A DNA stretch of 64,000 nt from assembly GCA_900543145.1 (NCBI GenBank), contig UQPZ01000005.1:62001-126000 (forward strand). Reading direction: 5' to 3'. The translations under genes and the position numbers were made by a program. Shown piece after piece: positions 1 to 8,331 of this stretch (positions within the stretch are counted from its first letter, which is position 1; the number at the start of each line of letters is the position of its first letter). Source of the DNA: an uncultured Ruminococcus sp. (GTDB taxonomy: Bacteria; Bacillota; Clostridia; Oscillospirales; Ruminococcaceae). Under the pieces are notes generated by a model that was given only the letters and a program-made list of their open reading frames with translations, searched no databases and was not told the DNA's origin.

Positions 1-393
1 CTGGTTGAGCTTATAAGGATATGGCGGCAAAAGGGATTTGATACAAACCATATTTCCGTTAATCAGGTCGACGCCGAATCTATCCATACGATAACAGAAT
101 ATATAGACTCTCATTTTGCAGATCCTTTGAAGGTTCAGACACTTGCAGATAAATGCGGTATGAGCTACTCATATTTTGCACGGCTGTTCAGGCAGCTATA
201 CGGGCAAAGCTGTAAAGAATACATTGAATTCATAAGAATATGCAAGGCTGAAGATATGCTGCTGTTTACAAATTCCGACCTGAACTATATAAGTCAGGAA
301 ACAGGTTTTTCAGATTGCAGTCATCTGATCAAGACCTTCAAAAAGCTAAAAGGGATAACTCCTAAGCAGTTCAGGCTGAAAATGAGGAGATAA
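1..393 (+). CDS. AraC-family transcriptional regulator, C-terminal part
   Basis: The reading frame is open from the first base of the window, so the 5' end lies outside it. The visible 130 residues hold a typical AraC/XylS DNA-binding domain: two helix-turn-helix units, the first around LADKCGMSYSYFARLFRQ and the second around ISQETGFSDCSHLIKTFKK, ending in the family signature GITPKQFR. A TTG at 127 could be read as a start, but sequence upstream continues the same domain, so it is internal. The effector-binding N-terminus is not visible, so the inducer cannot be named. It ends in a hairpin shared with the convergent rubrerythrin gene. Confidence 0.85.
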   Translation: MVELIRIWRQKGFDTNHISVNQVDAESIHTITEYIDSHFADPLKVQTLADKCGMSYSYFARLFRQLYGQSCKEYIEFIRICKAEDMLLFTNSDLNYISQETGFSDCSHLIKTFKKLKGITPKQFRLKMRR

Positions 394-396
394 AAA

Positions 397-431
397 GCGC
401 CTGTACGGAAGATAAAAATCCGTACAGGCGC
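397..431. terminator. bidirectional hairpin between AraC gene and rubrerythrin
   Basis: A perfect 13-bp inverted repeat (397-409 with 419-431) has a 9-nt loop. It lies between two convergent genes, with A-rich sequence on one side and T-rich on the other, as expected of a two-way intrinsic terminator. Confidence 0.75.
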
Positions 432-446
432 AGTTTTCACCGCTAA

Positions 447-992
447 TTACTTAAAATATCTGTCGTAAAGACCCTTGAAGCCGCAGCCATGGCGAGCCTC
501 GTCCTTAGCCATTTCATGAACCGTATCGTGAATAGCATCATAACCCAGCTCTTTAGCTCTCTTGGCGATCTCAAGCTTTCCTACTACAGCGCCGTTTTCA
601 GCCATATATCTCAGCTCAAGGTTTTTCTTTGTTGACGGAGTTACTACCTCACCGAGCAGCTCAGCGAATTTTGCAGCGTGCTCAGCCTCTTCATAAGCCG
701 CCTTTTCATAGAACAGACCGATCTCTGGGTAGCCCTCGCGGAAAGCTACTCTCGCCATTGCAAGATACATTCCGACCTCTGAGCATTCTCCGTTAAAGTT
801 ATCCCTAAGTCCCTGAACAACCTCTTCGTCAAGACCCTGAGCAACGCCTACCTTATGCTCGTCAGCCCATACAAGCTCTTCATCTGCCATTTTATTAAAC
901 TTTGAACCCGGAACTCCGCACTGAGGGCACTTCTCAGGCGGCTGCTCTCCTTCATAAATATAACCGCATACTGAACATACAAACTTTGACAT
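447..992 (-). CDS. reverse rubrerythrin (rubredoxin domain first)
   Basis: This 181-residue protein has an N-terminal rubredoxin-type iron site (C6xxC9 and C22xxC25) followed by a ferritin-like diiron domain with conserved glutamates and EAEH and DEARHG motifs. The domain order is the reverse of classical rubrerythrin. The family reduces hydrogen peroxide and oxygen in the cytoplasm of anaerobes using electrons from NADH-dependent reductases. The start has a strong ribosome site (GAGGAGG) 7-8 bases upstream, and an excellent promoter lies about 100 bp away. A palindrome in the leader may be a regulator site. Confidence 0.93.
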   Translation of the reverse strand: MSKFVCSVCGYIYEGEQPPEKCPQCGVPGSKFNKMADEELVWADEHKVGVAQGLDEEVVQGLRDNFNGECSEVGMYLAMARVAFREGYPEIGLFYEKAAYEEAEHAAKFAELLGEVVTPSTKKNLELRYMAENGAVVGKLEIAKRAKELGYDAIHDTVHEMAKDEARHGCGFKGLYDRYFK

Positions 993-1040
993 AATATTGT
1001 CCTCCTCAATTTAAATTTTAATTTATTTACTTTATTATAT

Positions 1041-1061
1041 AACCGACCGACTATATCGGTT
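1041..1061 (-). promoter_or_regulatory. palindrome in the rubrerythrin leader
   Basis: The repeat AACCGA-N9-TCGGTT falls between the rubrerythrin promoter and its ribosome site. It could bind a repressor or form a small hairpin. It does not match a PerR box that I can recognise. Confidence 0.3.
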
Positions 1062-1089
1062 TATGTTATAGCTTTCTTGCTACGATTAA

Positions 1090-1118
1090 AGTATACCACA
1101 TAAGTGTACATTTGTCAA
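1090..1118 (-). promoter_or_regulatory. sigma-A promoter of rubrerythrin
   Basis: Read on the minus strand, TTGACA and TATACT are separated by 17 bp. The rest of the 992-1334 stretch is AT-rich and holds the palindrome at 1041 plus possible plus-strand signals near 1262 (TATAAT). Confidence 0.75.
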
Positions 1119-1334
1119 CACTTTAATTATTACATTTTTTGCTGATTATTTATGCTTATATTTGTTAAACCTGCACAATAAACATATTATTTTTGAAATA
1201 TATTATTTACAGTAAGAGTCAAGTTGATTCATATAGACAAATTCTAATTTATATGATAAAATATAATAGTGCTGATAATTTAAAATTAATATGAAAGGCC
1301 GGTGAAGATCCGCACATCCATATGCGGATATATT

Positions 1335-1796
1335 ATGATAGATCTAAACAGTTCCCCAAAAGCGGTCAAGGCAATGGAGCTTTTTAAAAGCGGCTATAAC
1401 TGTTCACAAGCAGTGATCGGAGCATGGCATGAGGAGATCGGACTTGATTTCAATACCGCCGTACATATTTCTTCAGGATTCGGCGGCGGAATGGGAAGGC
1501 TGAGAGAAGTATGCGGAAGCTGCTCAGGAGCATTTATGGTGCTAAGTATGAAATACGGCTATACCGATCCTAAAAATTATAAGGATAAAAAAAGATTATA
1601 TGAGCTGATACAGAAATTTGCCGCAAGATTTAAGGAAGAAAACGGCTTTGATTCGATAGTATGCCGTGAGCTTCTGGGACTTTCGTCCGGCGCAAGCAGT
1701 CCTGCTCCATCAATTCGTACAGACAGCTATTATAAGAAACGTCCCTGTCCAGAACTTATAGGACTTTCTTCGTATCTTCTTACGGAGTTTATTTAA
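1335..1796 (+). CDS. C_GCAxxG_C_C family putative redox protein
   Basis: The protein of about 153 residues carries the cysteine pattern of the C_GCAxxG_C_C family: NCSQAV near residue 20, FGGGMGRLREVCGSCSGA in the middle, a single cysteine at CRELLG and a final CPELIG. The family is small, cytosolic and often found in anaerobes; a redox or metal-related role is assumed but not established. I chose the ATG at 1335 because the family motif begins soon after it; a GTG at 1302 in the same frame would add 11 residues and has a slightly better purine-rich site. YitT follows about 60 bp downstream and may be co-transcribed. Confidence 0.8.
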   Translation: MIDLNSSPKAVKAMELFKSGYNCSQAVIGAWHEEIGLDFNTAVHISSGFGGGMGRLREVCGSCSGAFMVLSMKYGYTDPKNYKDKKRLYELIQKFAARFKEENGFDSIVCRELLGLSSGASSPAPSIRTDSYYKKRPCPELIGLSSYLLTEFI

Positions 1797-1819
1797 TAAT
1801 CACAGCTTTTAAAGGGCAT

Positions 1820-1859
1820 AATAGCTTTAATATATTCTGCCGAAAGGATTGAAGCTATT
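1820..1859 (+). promoter_or_regulatory. hairpin enclosing the yitT ribosome site
   Basis: AATAGCTT (1820-1827) can pair with AAGCTATT (1852-1859), placing the AAAGGA ribosome site in the loop directly before the ATG at 1860. It may modulate translation; the stem is AT-rich and weak. Confidence 0.3.
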
Positions 1860-2720
1860 ATGAATTTAGACGCACTTTTCAACGGTTCAGCCGTACGGCG
1901 TTTTTTTATTATCTGTACAGGAGCATTGTTCTACGGCGCTTCTCTTGGACTGTTTCTTGCTCCTAACGATCTTGCTCCCGGAGGTGTGGGCGGTATCTCC
2001 ATTATGCTCAACAGCTTTTTTCCGATCGGAGTAGGAAGCTTTACAATGCTTCTTAATCTTCCCCTGCTTGTCGTTGCTATTCTCAAATGGGGCTGGAAAT
2101 TCCTGTTCAGTACAATAACCGCGATCATTATATCAGGTCTTGCAGCAGATGCCGCAGCATTTTTGGAGCCTGCAACAACTAATCCTATGCTTGCGGCAAT
2201 TTTCGGCGGAGCTGTAATGGGAACAGGCTGTGCAGCCGTATTCCGATGCGGCTCAACTACCGGAGGTACGGACATCGTAACACAGCTCATAAGGCTTAAA
2301 TATCCTCATCTGAAATTAGGAACTATTATATTGATAATAGACGGTTTTATTTCTGTCCTTGCAGGAATCGTGTTCAGAAGCTCTGAAAACGCTCTGTATT
2401 CGCTTCTGGCACTTGCCGTTTTTTCTAAGGCACTTGATTTTATATTATACGGTACAGATTCAGCAAGACTGATTATAGTTATCAGCAGCAAAAGCCAGGA
2501 GATAGCCGACGGACTTCTGCATAAGATCGACGTAGGCTGTACTATTCTTAACGGCGTTTCAGGCTACAGACATGAGGACAGGGAGATTATCTTATGCGCT
2601 ATGCGGAAACAGGCTCTTCCCTCCGCTCAAAAATTTATTCTGAAAACCGACAGCAGGGCGTTTATGCTTGTAACAAATACAAATGAAATTTACGGTCAGG
2701 GCTTTAAGTCAGGCGGCTGA
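1860..2720 (+). CDS. YitT family membrane protein
   Basis: The 286-residue protein has about five hydrophobic helices in the first 190 residues (DUF161/YitT_membrane), with the typical stretch LAPNDLAPGGVGGISIML and the glycine-rich FRCGSTTGGTDIV. A soluble C-terminal DUF2179 domain follows (about 210-280). Members sit in the cytoplasmic membrane; some have been suggested as transporters but no substrate is established. The length is normal. The 3' end overlaps an upstream extension of the next HAD gene only if a weak start is used there. Confidence 0.9.
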   Translation: MNLDALFNGSAVRRFFIICTGALFYGASLGLFLAPNDLAPGGVGGISIMLNSFFPIGVGSFTMLLNLPLLVVAILKWGWKFLFSTITAIIISGLAADAAAFLEPATTNPMLAAIFGGAVMGTGCAAVFRCGSTTGGTDIVTQLIRLKYPHLKLGTIILIIDGFISVLAGIVFRSSENALYSLLALAVFSKALDFILYGTDSARLIIVISSKSQEIADGLLHKIDVGCTILNGVSGYRHEDREIILCAMRKQALPSAQKFILKTDSRAFMLVTNTNEIYGQGFKSGG

Positions 2721-2739
2721 TCTGAAAGGAACAATACAG

Positions 2740-3390
2740 ATGGATCTCACAAAGTTCAAGGGTATAATATTCGATCTCGACGGTACGCTTGTCGACTCCT
2801 CTCATGTATGGAGCGATATTGATCAAAAATTCATGAAAAGGCGGGGTATCCGAATACCAGACGATTATTTTAAAAAGGTCTCCTGCATGAATTTCAGCCA
2901 GGCGGCCCGGTATACCATTGAAAGGTTCGGACTAAGCGAAACTGCCGAAGACATAATCGAAGAATGGTATTCAATGGCAGAGAACGAATATGCAAATAAT
3001 GTACTCATAAAGCCCGGCGCAGACACGTTTCTGCGCTACATAAAATCAAACGGAACTAAAATCGCACTTGCTACCGCCTCATCTGAGCCATTGTATTCAT
3101 CTGCACTGAAAAACAACGGCATATATGACCTCTTTGACTTTTTTGCTACTACAGAGCAGGTCAGAAGAGGCAAGGGATTTCCTGACGTTTATGAGCTGGC
3201 AAGCAGCGGTATATCCTTAAAGCCGGAAGAATGTGCCGTATTTGAAGACATAGTTGAAGGAGTTCGAGGGGCAAAGGCAGGAAACTTCACCGCCGTAGCC
3301 TGCCTTGATAAACACTACGCCGCAGATTGGGAGGAAATGAAGCTCATTGCTGATTTTTATTTCAGTGATTACAGAACACTTATAAGATAA
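2740..3390 (+). CDS. HAD superfamily hydrolase, beta-phosphoglucomutase-like
   Basis: The 216-residue protein starts with the HAD motif I FDLDGTLVDSS, where the first Asp is the nucleophile. It has an alpha-helical cap of subclass I, motif II (ATASS), a conserved Lys (RGKGFPD) and motif IV (FEDIVEG). It probably dephosphorylates or isomerises a small phosphorylated metabolite in the cytoplasm; the substrate cannot be told. The ATG at 2740 has a GAAAGGA site 9 bases upstream and fits the family start; an upstream ATG at 2683 would overlap yitT and add residues foreign to the fold. Confidence 0.87.
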   Translation: MDLTKFKGIIFDLDGTLVDSSHVWSDIDQKFMKRRGIRIPDDYFKKVSCMNFSQAARYTIERFGLSETAEDIIEEWYSMAENEYANNVLIKPGADTFLRYIKSNGTKIALATASSEPLYSSALKNNGIYDLFDFFATTEQVRRGKGFPDVYELASSGISLKPEECAVFEDIVEGVRGAKAGNFTAVACLDKHYAADWEEMKLIADFYFSDYRTLIR

Positions 3391-3396
3391 CAAATC

Positions 3397-3435
3397 AACG
3401 CATATCCGTATATACTGACGGATATGCGTTTTCTG
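3397..3435. terminator. terminator between HAD and tmcAL
   Basis: A perfect 13-bp inverted repeat (3397-3409 with 3418-3430) is followed by TTTTC. It separates the two convergent genes. Confidence 0.75.
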
Positions 3436-3459
3436 ATTTTATCTGCTGCTGAATTAACT

Positions 3460-4629
3460 CTATTCTGTCATACTTATTTTCCTCTGATAATCACTTATAT
3501 AGCCGCTTAAACGATCACCGCAGAAGTATTGGAATTTTACTGCTTTTTGTTCTAGAGCCGATACTCTTGCTGCATATTCGGAAGTTTCCTCCAGCCGTTT
3601 AAGCGACGTATCTATGGGAAGCAAAGCATTTTTACAGCCTGAAAGTATCTCCCTCCCCCTGCCGTTGAACGCAAGTATCCTGATATACGGAACCTCCCTT
3701 ATATCTGACCTTTTTACTCCAAGCGCCAGATACAGAACAATACGCCTGAGCCTTGCCATAGTAATGTTTCTGCTTTTGCACAGAGTGAAAAATTCTCCGA
3801 GCGTTAACGGCATTTTTTTCATTACAGCCGTTATCCTGTCCGCAATACCGGCACTTACGTCGGGAATTTCAAGCAGACTGCTTCTGTCAGCGCAGGAAAG
3901 ACAAAATAAGACCTCCCTGTCCATATTATCCATATAGTATGTGATTTCAGGAACACAGCCTTCAGGAATAAAATCAGAGACCTTCCTGCCTTCTTTCAGC
4001 ATTTCTCTGACAGCCGAAGCTGAAGCGAAGCTCCCCGAAGTGAATGAGTCATGATGACCAACAGCCTTTCTTGCCACGGGCGAAAGCTCAATATCGGAAG
4101 CAAGCGACTCCGCAGCTTTTGCATACTCGGAGGCAAGAATACTGTTAGGATTAGAAAGAGCTTCCCCTACCTTTTCGCCGTACTCAATACGAGCCGCCTC
4201 GCATACGGCAAGGGGATAGCTTTTTCCGGCGGCAAGCAGTTTCTTGACCAATGAAGAGTTTTTTAGCTGTTTAGACGCCTCAGCCGCTTTTTTCAAAACA
4301 GCTGTATCCTGTATCTCGCTGCCGAAGGACAGTCTTTTTACAACGCCCTCTCCAAGGGAAGCAAGAAGCTTCACAGCCGAATAAGCAAATACCTCTCCGT
4401 TTGAACAGGAAAACGGACACGGCAGCTCTATTACCAGATCTGCTCCGTTTTTTACAGCGGTCTTTGCACGGAAGTATTTATCCGCCGCTGCACATTCCCC
4501 TCTCTGAACTGCGGCTCCGCTCATTACTGCAACGATATGCGTTGCCCCGTTTTTTCTTGTCTGATCTATAAGATACTTATGACCGTTATGAAACGGATTA
4601 TATTCCGCAATTATTCCTGCAGTCAGCAT
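3460..4629 (-). CDS. tmcAL: tRNA(Met) cytidine acetate ligase TmcAL (YlbM family)
   Basis: The 389-residue protein begins MLTAGIIAEYNPFHNGH, a nucleotidyltransferase HxGH motif in an N-terminal Rossmann domain, and has the length of the YlbM/DUF795 family. Members activate acetate with ATP to make N4-acetylcytidine at the wobble position of elongator tRNA(Met). The start at 4629 has an AAGGAAC site about 5 bases upstream; a longer open frame to 4707 lacks support. It is divergent from ackA, which ties it to acetate metabolism. Confidence in the family is high; the exact function is by homology. Confidence 0.88.
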   Translation of the reverse strand: MLTAGIIAEYNPFHNGHKYLIDQTRKNGATHIVAVMSGAAVQRGECAAADKYFRAKTAVKNGADLVIELPCPFSCSNGEVFAYSAVKLLASLGEGVVKRLSFGSEIQDTAVLKKAAEASKQLKNSSLVKKLLAAGKSYPLAVCEAARIEYGEKVGEALSNPNSILASEYAKAAESLASDIELSPVARKAVGHHDSFTSGSFASASAVREMLKEGRKVSDFIPEGCVPEITYYMDNMDREVLFCLSCADRSSLLEIPDVSAGIADRITAVMKKMPLTLGEFFTLCKSRNITMARLRRIVLYLALGVKRSDIREVPYIRILAFNGRGREILSGCKNALLPIDTSLKRLEETSEYAARVSALEQKAVKFQYFCGDRLSGYISDYQRKISMTE

Positions 4630-4731
4630 TACTGTTCCTTTCGCATACAATGTATTGAACCGAAAACGTTTAAAAATGAATAAAAGAACGTATTTAAAAT
4701 TGTGCAAAATGCATATTTATGAGAAATCCAC

Positions 4732-4760
4732 TTGAAATCAAGCGGTATTACTGTTATAAT
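4732..4760 (+). promoter_or_regulatory. sigma-A promoter of ackA
   Basis: TTGAAA and TATAAT are separated by exactly 17 bp, 72 bp ahead of the acetate kinase start. Confidence 0.75.
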
Positions 4761-4831
4761 AATACTATATGATAACAGGATAAAAGTCAAGTCCGGTTAT
4801 TTATTTTTATTTGAGAGGGGATTTTTATTTA

Positions 4832-6028
4832 ATGAAAATCTTAGTTGTAAACGCAGGCTCGTCTTCGCTTAAATATCAGCTGCTGGATATGACCGACGAA
4901 TCGGTTATAGCAAAGGGAAACTGTGACAGAATAGGCATCGACGGTCATGTTTGTGCAAAAACAGGCGACGGAAGAAGCTTTGAAGCAAACTGCAGCTTTC
5001 CTACCCATACTGAGGCTTTTGAAAAGCTTGTAGAGATCCTAACCTCAGGCGAAACAAAGGTAATAGATTCTATGGCGGAAATTTCAGCCGTAGGCCACAG
5101 AATAGTTCAGGGAGCAGAGGTTTTCAAGGAGACCTGTATCGCTACCGACGAGGTTATCGACAAGATAGATTCTCTTGCCGAGCTTGCCCCTGTACATAAC
5201 CATCCTCATGCGCTTGCGCTCCGCGCCTGCAAAAAGGTGCTTCCGGAGGGTGTTCCTCAGGTCGTAGTTTTTGATACCGCTTTTCATTCCACAATGCCCA
5301 GAAAGGCTTTCCTTTACGGTCTTCCCTACGAATGCTACGAAGAACTTCACGTCAGAAAATACGGCTTCCACGGAACCTCGCACCGCTATGTTTCTTCTGA
5401 ACTTGCAAGAGTTATGGGCAAGGATATAAAAGATCTGAAAATCGTTTCCTGTCATCTCGGAAACGGTTCGTCGATCACCGCTATAAACGGAGGTATTTCT
5501 GTAGATACATCTATGGGCTTTACCCCTCTTGACGGTCTGGTTATGGGTACCCGTTGCGGAGCGGTAGACCCGTCGGCAATCGAATTTGTAGAAAAGAAAA
5601 AGGGCTTTACTCCGGATCAGATGACTGAATATATGAATAAGCAGTCAGGCTTCCTCGGTCTTTCGGGTATCGGTTCAGACAACCGTGACATTACAGCTGC
5701 CGCTGAACAGGGCAATGAAAGAGCCAAGATAGTCGGAGAAGTCTTCTGCTATCAGATCAAAAAATTCATCGGTTCATATGCTGCGGCAATGAACGGTCTT
5801 GACGCTGTTATATTTACCGGAGGTATAGGAGAAAATGCTCCTGACGTCCGTGAACGTTCATGCTCTAATCTGGATATTCTGGGAGTTGAAATCGACTCTG
5901 AAGCTAATAAGGTAAGAGGAAAGCTTACAAAAATATCTACAGAAAATTCAAGAGCTCAGGTCTGGGTGATCCCTACAAATGAAGAACTGCTTATCGCAAG
6001 AGATACTCTGGCGCTGGTAGGCAAATAA
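4832..6028 (+). CDS. ackA: acetate kinase
   Basis: The 398-residue protein shows the ASKHA-fold acetokinase signatures: VNAGSSSLKY at the N-terminus, YGFHGTSHRYV in the middle, and the phosphate-binding FTGGIGENA near the C-terminus. It interconverts acetyl phosphate + ADP and acetate + ATP in the cytoplasm. Start at 4832 follows GAGGGG and matches the family; an in-frame ATG at 4811 is too early. No pta gene is adjacent, but phosphoketolase (12870-15227) supplies acetyl phosphate directly. A strong promoter lies upstream and a terminator at 6043. Confidence 0.97.
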   Translation: MKILVVNAGSSSLKYQLLDMTDESVIAKGNCDRIGIDGHVCAKTGDGRSFEANCSFPTHTEAFEKLVEILTSGETKVIDSMAEISAVGHRIVQGAEVFKETCIATDEVIDKIDSLAELAPVHNHPHALALRACKKVLPEGVPQVVVFDTAFHSTMPRKAFLYGLPYECYEELHVRKYGFHGTSHRYVSSELARVMGKDIKDLKIVSCHLGNGSSITAINGGISVDTSMGFTPLDGLVMGTRCGAVDPSAIEFVEKKKGFTPDQMTEYMNKQSGFLGLSGIGSDNRDITAAAEQGNERAKIVGEVFCYQIKKFIGSYAAAMNGLDAVIFTGGIGENAPDVRERSCSNLDILGVEIDSEANKVRGKLTKISTENSRAQVWVIPTNEELLIARDTLALVGK

Positions 6029-6042
6029 AAATCAGAGCTTTT

Positions 6043-6082
6043 ACGGCGGTTAGGCGGATAACGCAGAACCGCCGTTTTTATT
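6043..6082 (+). terminator. terminator of ackA
   Basis: ACGGCGGTT (6043-6051) pairs with AACCGCCGT (6067-6075), followed by TTTTATT. Confidence 0.75.
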
Positions 6083-6211
6083 ATGCTCCTATGCCGTGTA
6101 AAAATTCCCGTGAATGTTAATACGCAGTTAATATTAACTGTGTATAATTATTTATAGTTAAAAAGCTTTGAGAGGAGGTATGTTCCCCGCAGGGAGCATA
6201 ATAATCTTATA

Positions 6212-7180
6212 ATGAGTAAAATCAGCAAAAGCGGAGGAATGATCTCCGGAGACGATTACGACTACGAAAAGGCAATTGCCGAAGACGAGCGTTCAAAACG
6301 TCTGGAGGAAGAAAACGCATACCGATCAGCTGCCGAAGAGCAGAAAAAAAAAGAACGCCAGGAGCGTGAAGAACGTGACAGACGCATAGCTCAGGAACAT
6401 ATAGAGCTTATGAAGCTTAAAAGCGGCGTTATAGAAAGATCTGAGATCATAAAGGAGGAGCATGAAGCTAAGAGAGAGCTCCACGGAGCCGAAAGGCTGT
6501 CAAACTTCTGGTATCACAATAAGATATGGATCATATTTATTGCGTTTCTTCTTGCTGTAGCAGGATATATTACCTACGATACTATTACAAGGGAAAAACC
6601 TGATATAACCGTTATGATGATCGCAGACAATGGCTTGCAGCTGCGAACCGAAGAGCTTGAGGCTTTCTTTGAAAAATATACGGACGACCTGAACGGTGAC
6701 GGCAAAGTCCATGTATCCGTTCTTGCGCTGCCTCTTACTTCAGGAAGCGCCGATACAATGCAGCAGGGCTATCAGTCTAAATTCTTAGCTCAGCTTCAGT
6801 CCTCAGAATGCATAATGGTAATAACCGATTCGAATACCAAACCAGATTTTCAGGAGATAATGAAATCAGATCTGTCAAATGATTTTCCCGATAATCCTTA
6901 TATTGACGAAAAAGGACTTTCTCTTAATTTTAAGTTTTTGGCGGAAGAGCTGAAATACGAATATCTGCCGAATGACGTTCATTTATGCTTGCGGATACCT
7001 ATAAAGACTGTGAGCGACTCCCTGGAGGAAATGAAGGAGAGCTATAATAAAAACTTTGAGATATTTTCCCGTATAGCTGAGGATCTGGCAAAAACGGCAG
7101 AGGAAACAAACGATCCAGGTCTTCCTACAGAGCCAGTAAAGAAAAATTCTACTTCACAGTCTAAAACCGAATCAGAATAA
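6212..7180 (+). CDS. membrane protein with charged N-terminal coiled coil, unknown function
   Basis: I do not recognise this 322-residue protein. Residues 1-100 are highly charged (runs of E, K and R) and predicted cytosolic coiled coil. One hydrophobic helix at about 105-125 (IWIIFIAFLLAVAGYI) is followed by an extracytoplasmic domain of about 150 residues and a Ser/Thr/Lys tail. A calcium-like DLNGDGKVHV stretch near residue 165 resembles a dockerin or EF-hand loop but is single. The only good ribosome site (AGGAGGT, 6173-6179) is 32 bases from the ATG, with a small hairpin in between. A TATAAT at 6143 may be the promoter. Confidence 0.7.
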   Translation: MSKISKSGGMISGDDYDYEKAIAEDERSKRLEEENAYRSAAEEQKKKERQEREERDRRIAQEHIELMKLKSGVIERSEIIKEEHEAKRELHGAERLSNFWYHNKIWIIFIAFLLAVAGYITYDTITREKPDITVMMIADNGLQLRTEELEAFFEKYTDDLNGDGKVHVSVLALPLTSGSADTMQQGYQSKFLAQLQSSECIMVITDSNTKPDFQEIMKSDLSNDFPDNPYIDEKGLSLNFKFLAEELKYEYLPNDVHLCLRIPIKTVSDSLEEMKESYNKNFEIFSRIAEDLAKTAEETNDPGLPTEPVKKNSTSQSKTESE

Positions 7181-7183
7181 GTT

Positions 7184-7225
7184 TAAGCCTCCGGCTCATT
7201 AAAGAACCGAAGGCTTTATTTTTTT
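7184..7225. terminator. bidirectional terminator between 6212 gene and pfkA
   Basis: An imperfect stem (AAGCCTCCGG with CCGAAGGCTT) is followed by a T-rich run to about 7228, between convergent genes. Confidence 0.65.
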
Positions 7226-7231
7226 ACTAGA

Positions 7232-8311
7232 TCAATCTCCGAAAGAAATTCCTATATCCTTTGCGGTTTTAACCAACTGATCGTCTTCAGGAACAAATTT
7301 GGTTTTTCCCGCAACCTCTGAAAGCGGATTTTCCGATACGACATCATCTATCATAGCTACAGCATATCCAAATTTCCCGTCTGCTATAAGCTCGGCGGCG
7401 TGAACTCCGAACTTAGTCGCAAGTACCCTGTCGTAAGCGGAAGGACTACCTCCCCTCAGCATATGCCCGGGTACGCAGACTCTTGTTTCACAGCCTGTCT
7501 TTTCCTCGATCTGTCTTGCAATACGATTAGTAGCGGTAGTAATTCCAGCTTCAGCTCGAAGCCTTGCCCGCTCCTTTTTCTTCAGCTTAGCTTCATCTGT
7601 ATCAAATGCACCCTCGGCTACAGCAAGAATTGAAAAGTCTTTTCCCGAACGGTTTCTTCTTTCACAGGCTTCGCAGAGCTTGTCAATATTATACGGTATC
7701 TCGGGTATAACTATCATATCCGCTCCGCCGGCAATACCAGAATAAAGAGTTAGCCACCCCGCCTTATTGCCCATTATCTCAACGACCAAGGTACGTCCGT
7801 GTGAATTAGCCGTGGTATGAAGCCTGTCGATTACGTCAGTAGCAATATCAACAGCGGTGTGAAAGCCGAATGTAACGCTTGTTCCCCAAATATCGTTGTC
7901 AATAGTTTTGGGAAGACCTATTACGTTCAGACCCTCCTCAGAAAGCAGGTTAGCGGTTTTGTGAGTTCCGTTGCCACCTAAGGTAAGCAGGCAGTCAAGC
8001 CTCTGCTTTTTATAGTTTTCCTTCATTGCCTTTACCTTATCCACATTGTCCTCGCCGACTACCTTCATCATTTTAAAAGGCGTGCGCTTTGTTCCGAAGA
8101 TCGTTCCGCCGGTAGTAAGGATACCTGAAAAATCTGATCTTGCCATTTCCCTGCACTGGTTATTTATAAGGCCGGAAAAGCCGTCCTGAATACCGATTAT
8201 CTCTACGCCGTCACCGAACCGCTCATAGCAAGCTTTGGCAACGCCCCTTATAGTAGCGTTAAGTCCGGGACAATCTCCCCCGCTTGTCAAAATTCCGACT
8301 CTTCTTTTCAT
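7232..8311 (-). CDS. 6-phosphofructokinase, probable ATP type
   Basis: The 359-residue protein has the PFK motifs GGDCPGLNA (11-19), GGTIFGTKR, GGNGT (112-116), PKTIDND (134-140, catalytic Asp) and EIMGNKAGW. It phosphorylates fructose 6-phosphate in glycolysis. The residue matching E. coli Gly104 is Gly115, which favours ATP, while Lys135 replaces the Gly124 found in classical ATP enzymes; this G/K pair is known in a group of ATP-PFKs. Asn114 replaces the usual Mg-binding Asp103. It lies 20 bp behind the chemotaxis receptor gene and is probably read from its promoter. A separate PPi-type PFK is at 24949. Confidence 0.88.
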   Translation of the reverse strand: MKRRVGILTSGGDCPGLNATIRGVAKACYERFGDGVEIIGIQDGFSGLINNQCREMARSDFSGILTTGGTIFGTKRTPFKMMKVVGEDNVDKVKAMKENYKKQRLDCLLTLGGNGTHKTANLLSEEGLNVIGLPKTIDNDIWGTSVTFGFHTAVDIATDVIDRLHTTANSHGRTLVVEIMGNKAGWLTLYSGIAGGADMIVIPEIPYNIDKLCEACERRNRSGKDFSILAVAEGAFDTDEAKLKKKERARLRAEAGITTATNRIARQIEEKTGCETRVCVPGHMLRGGSPSAYDRVLATKFGVHAAELIADGKFGYAVAMIDDVVSENPLSEVAGKTKFVPEDDQLVKTAKDIGISFGD

Positions 8312-8331
8312 AGTTATCAGGTTCCTTTCGG

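Noticed and set aside
4661..4674. cre-like sequence upstream of tmcAL/ackA
   Set aside because: CGAAAACGTTTAAA has several mismatches from the palindromic consensus, too weak to list as an operator; mentioned only with the xfp site.
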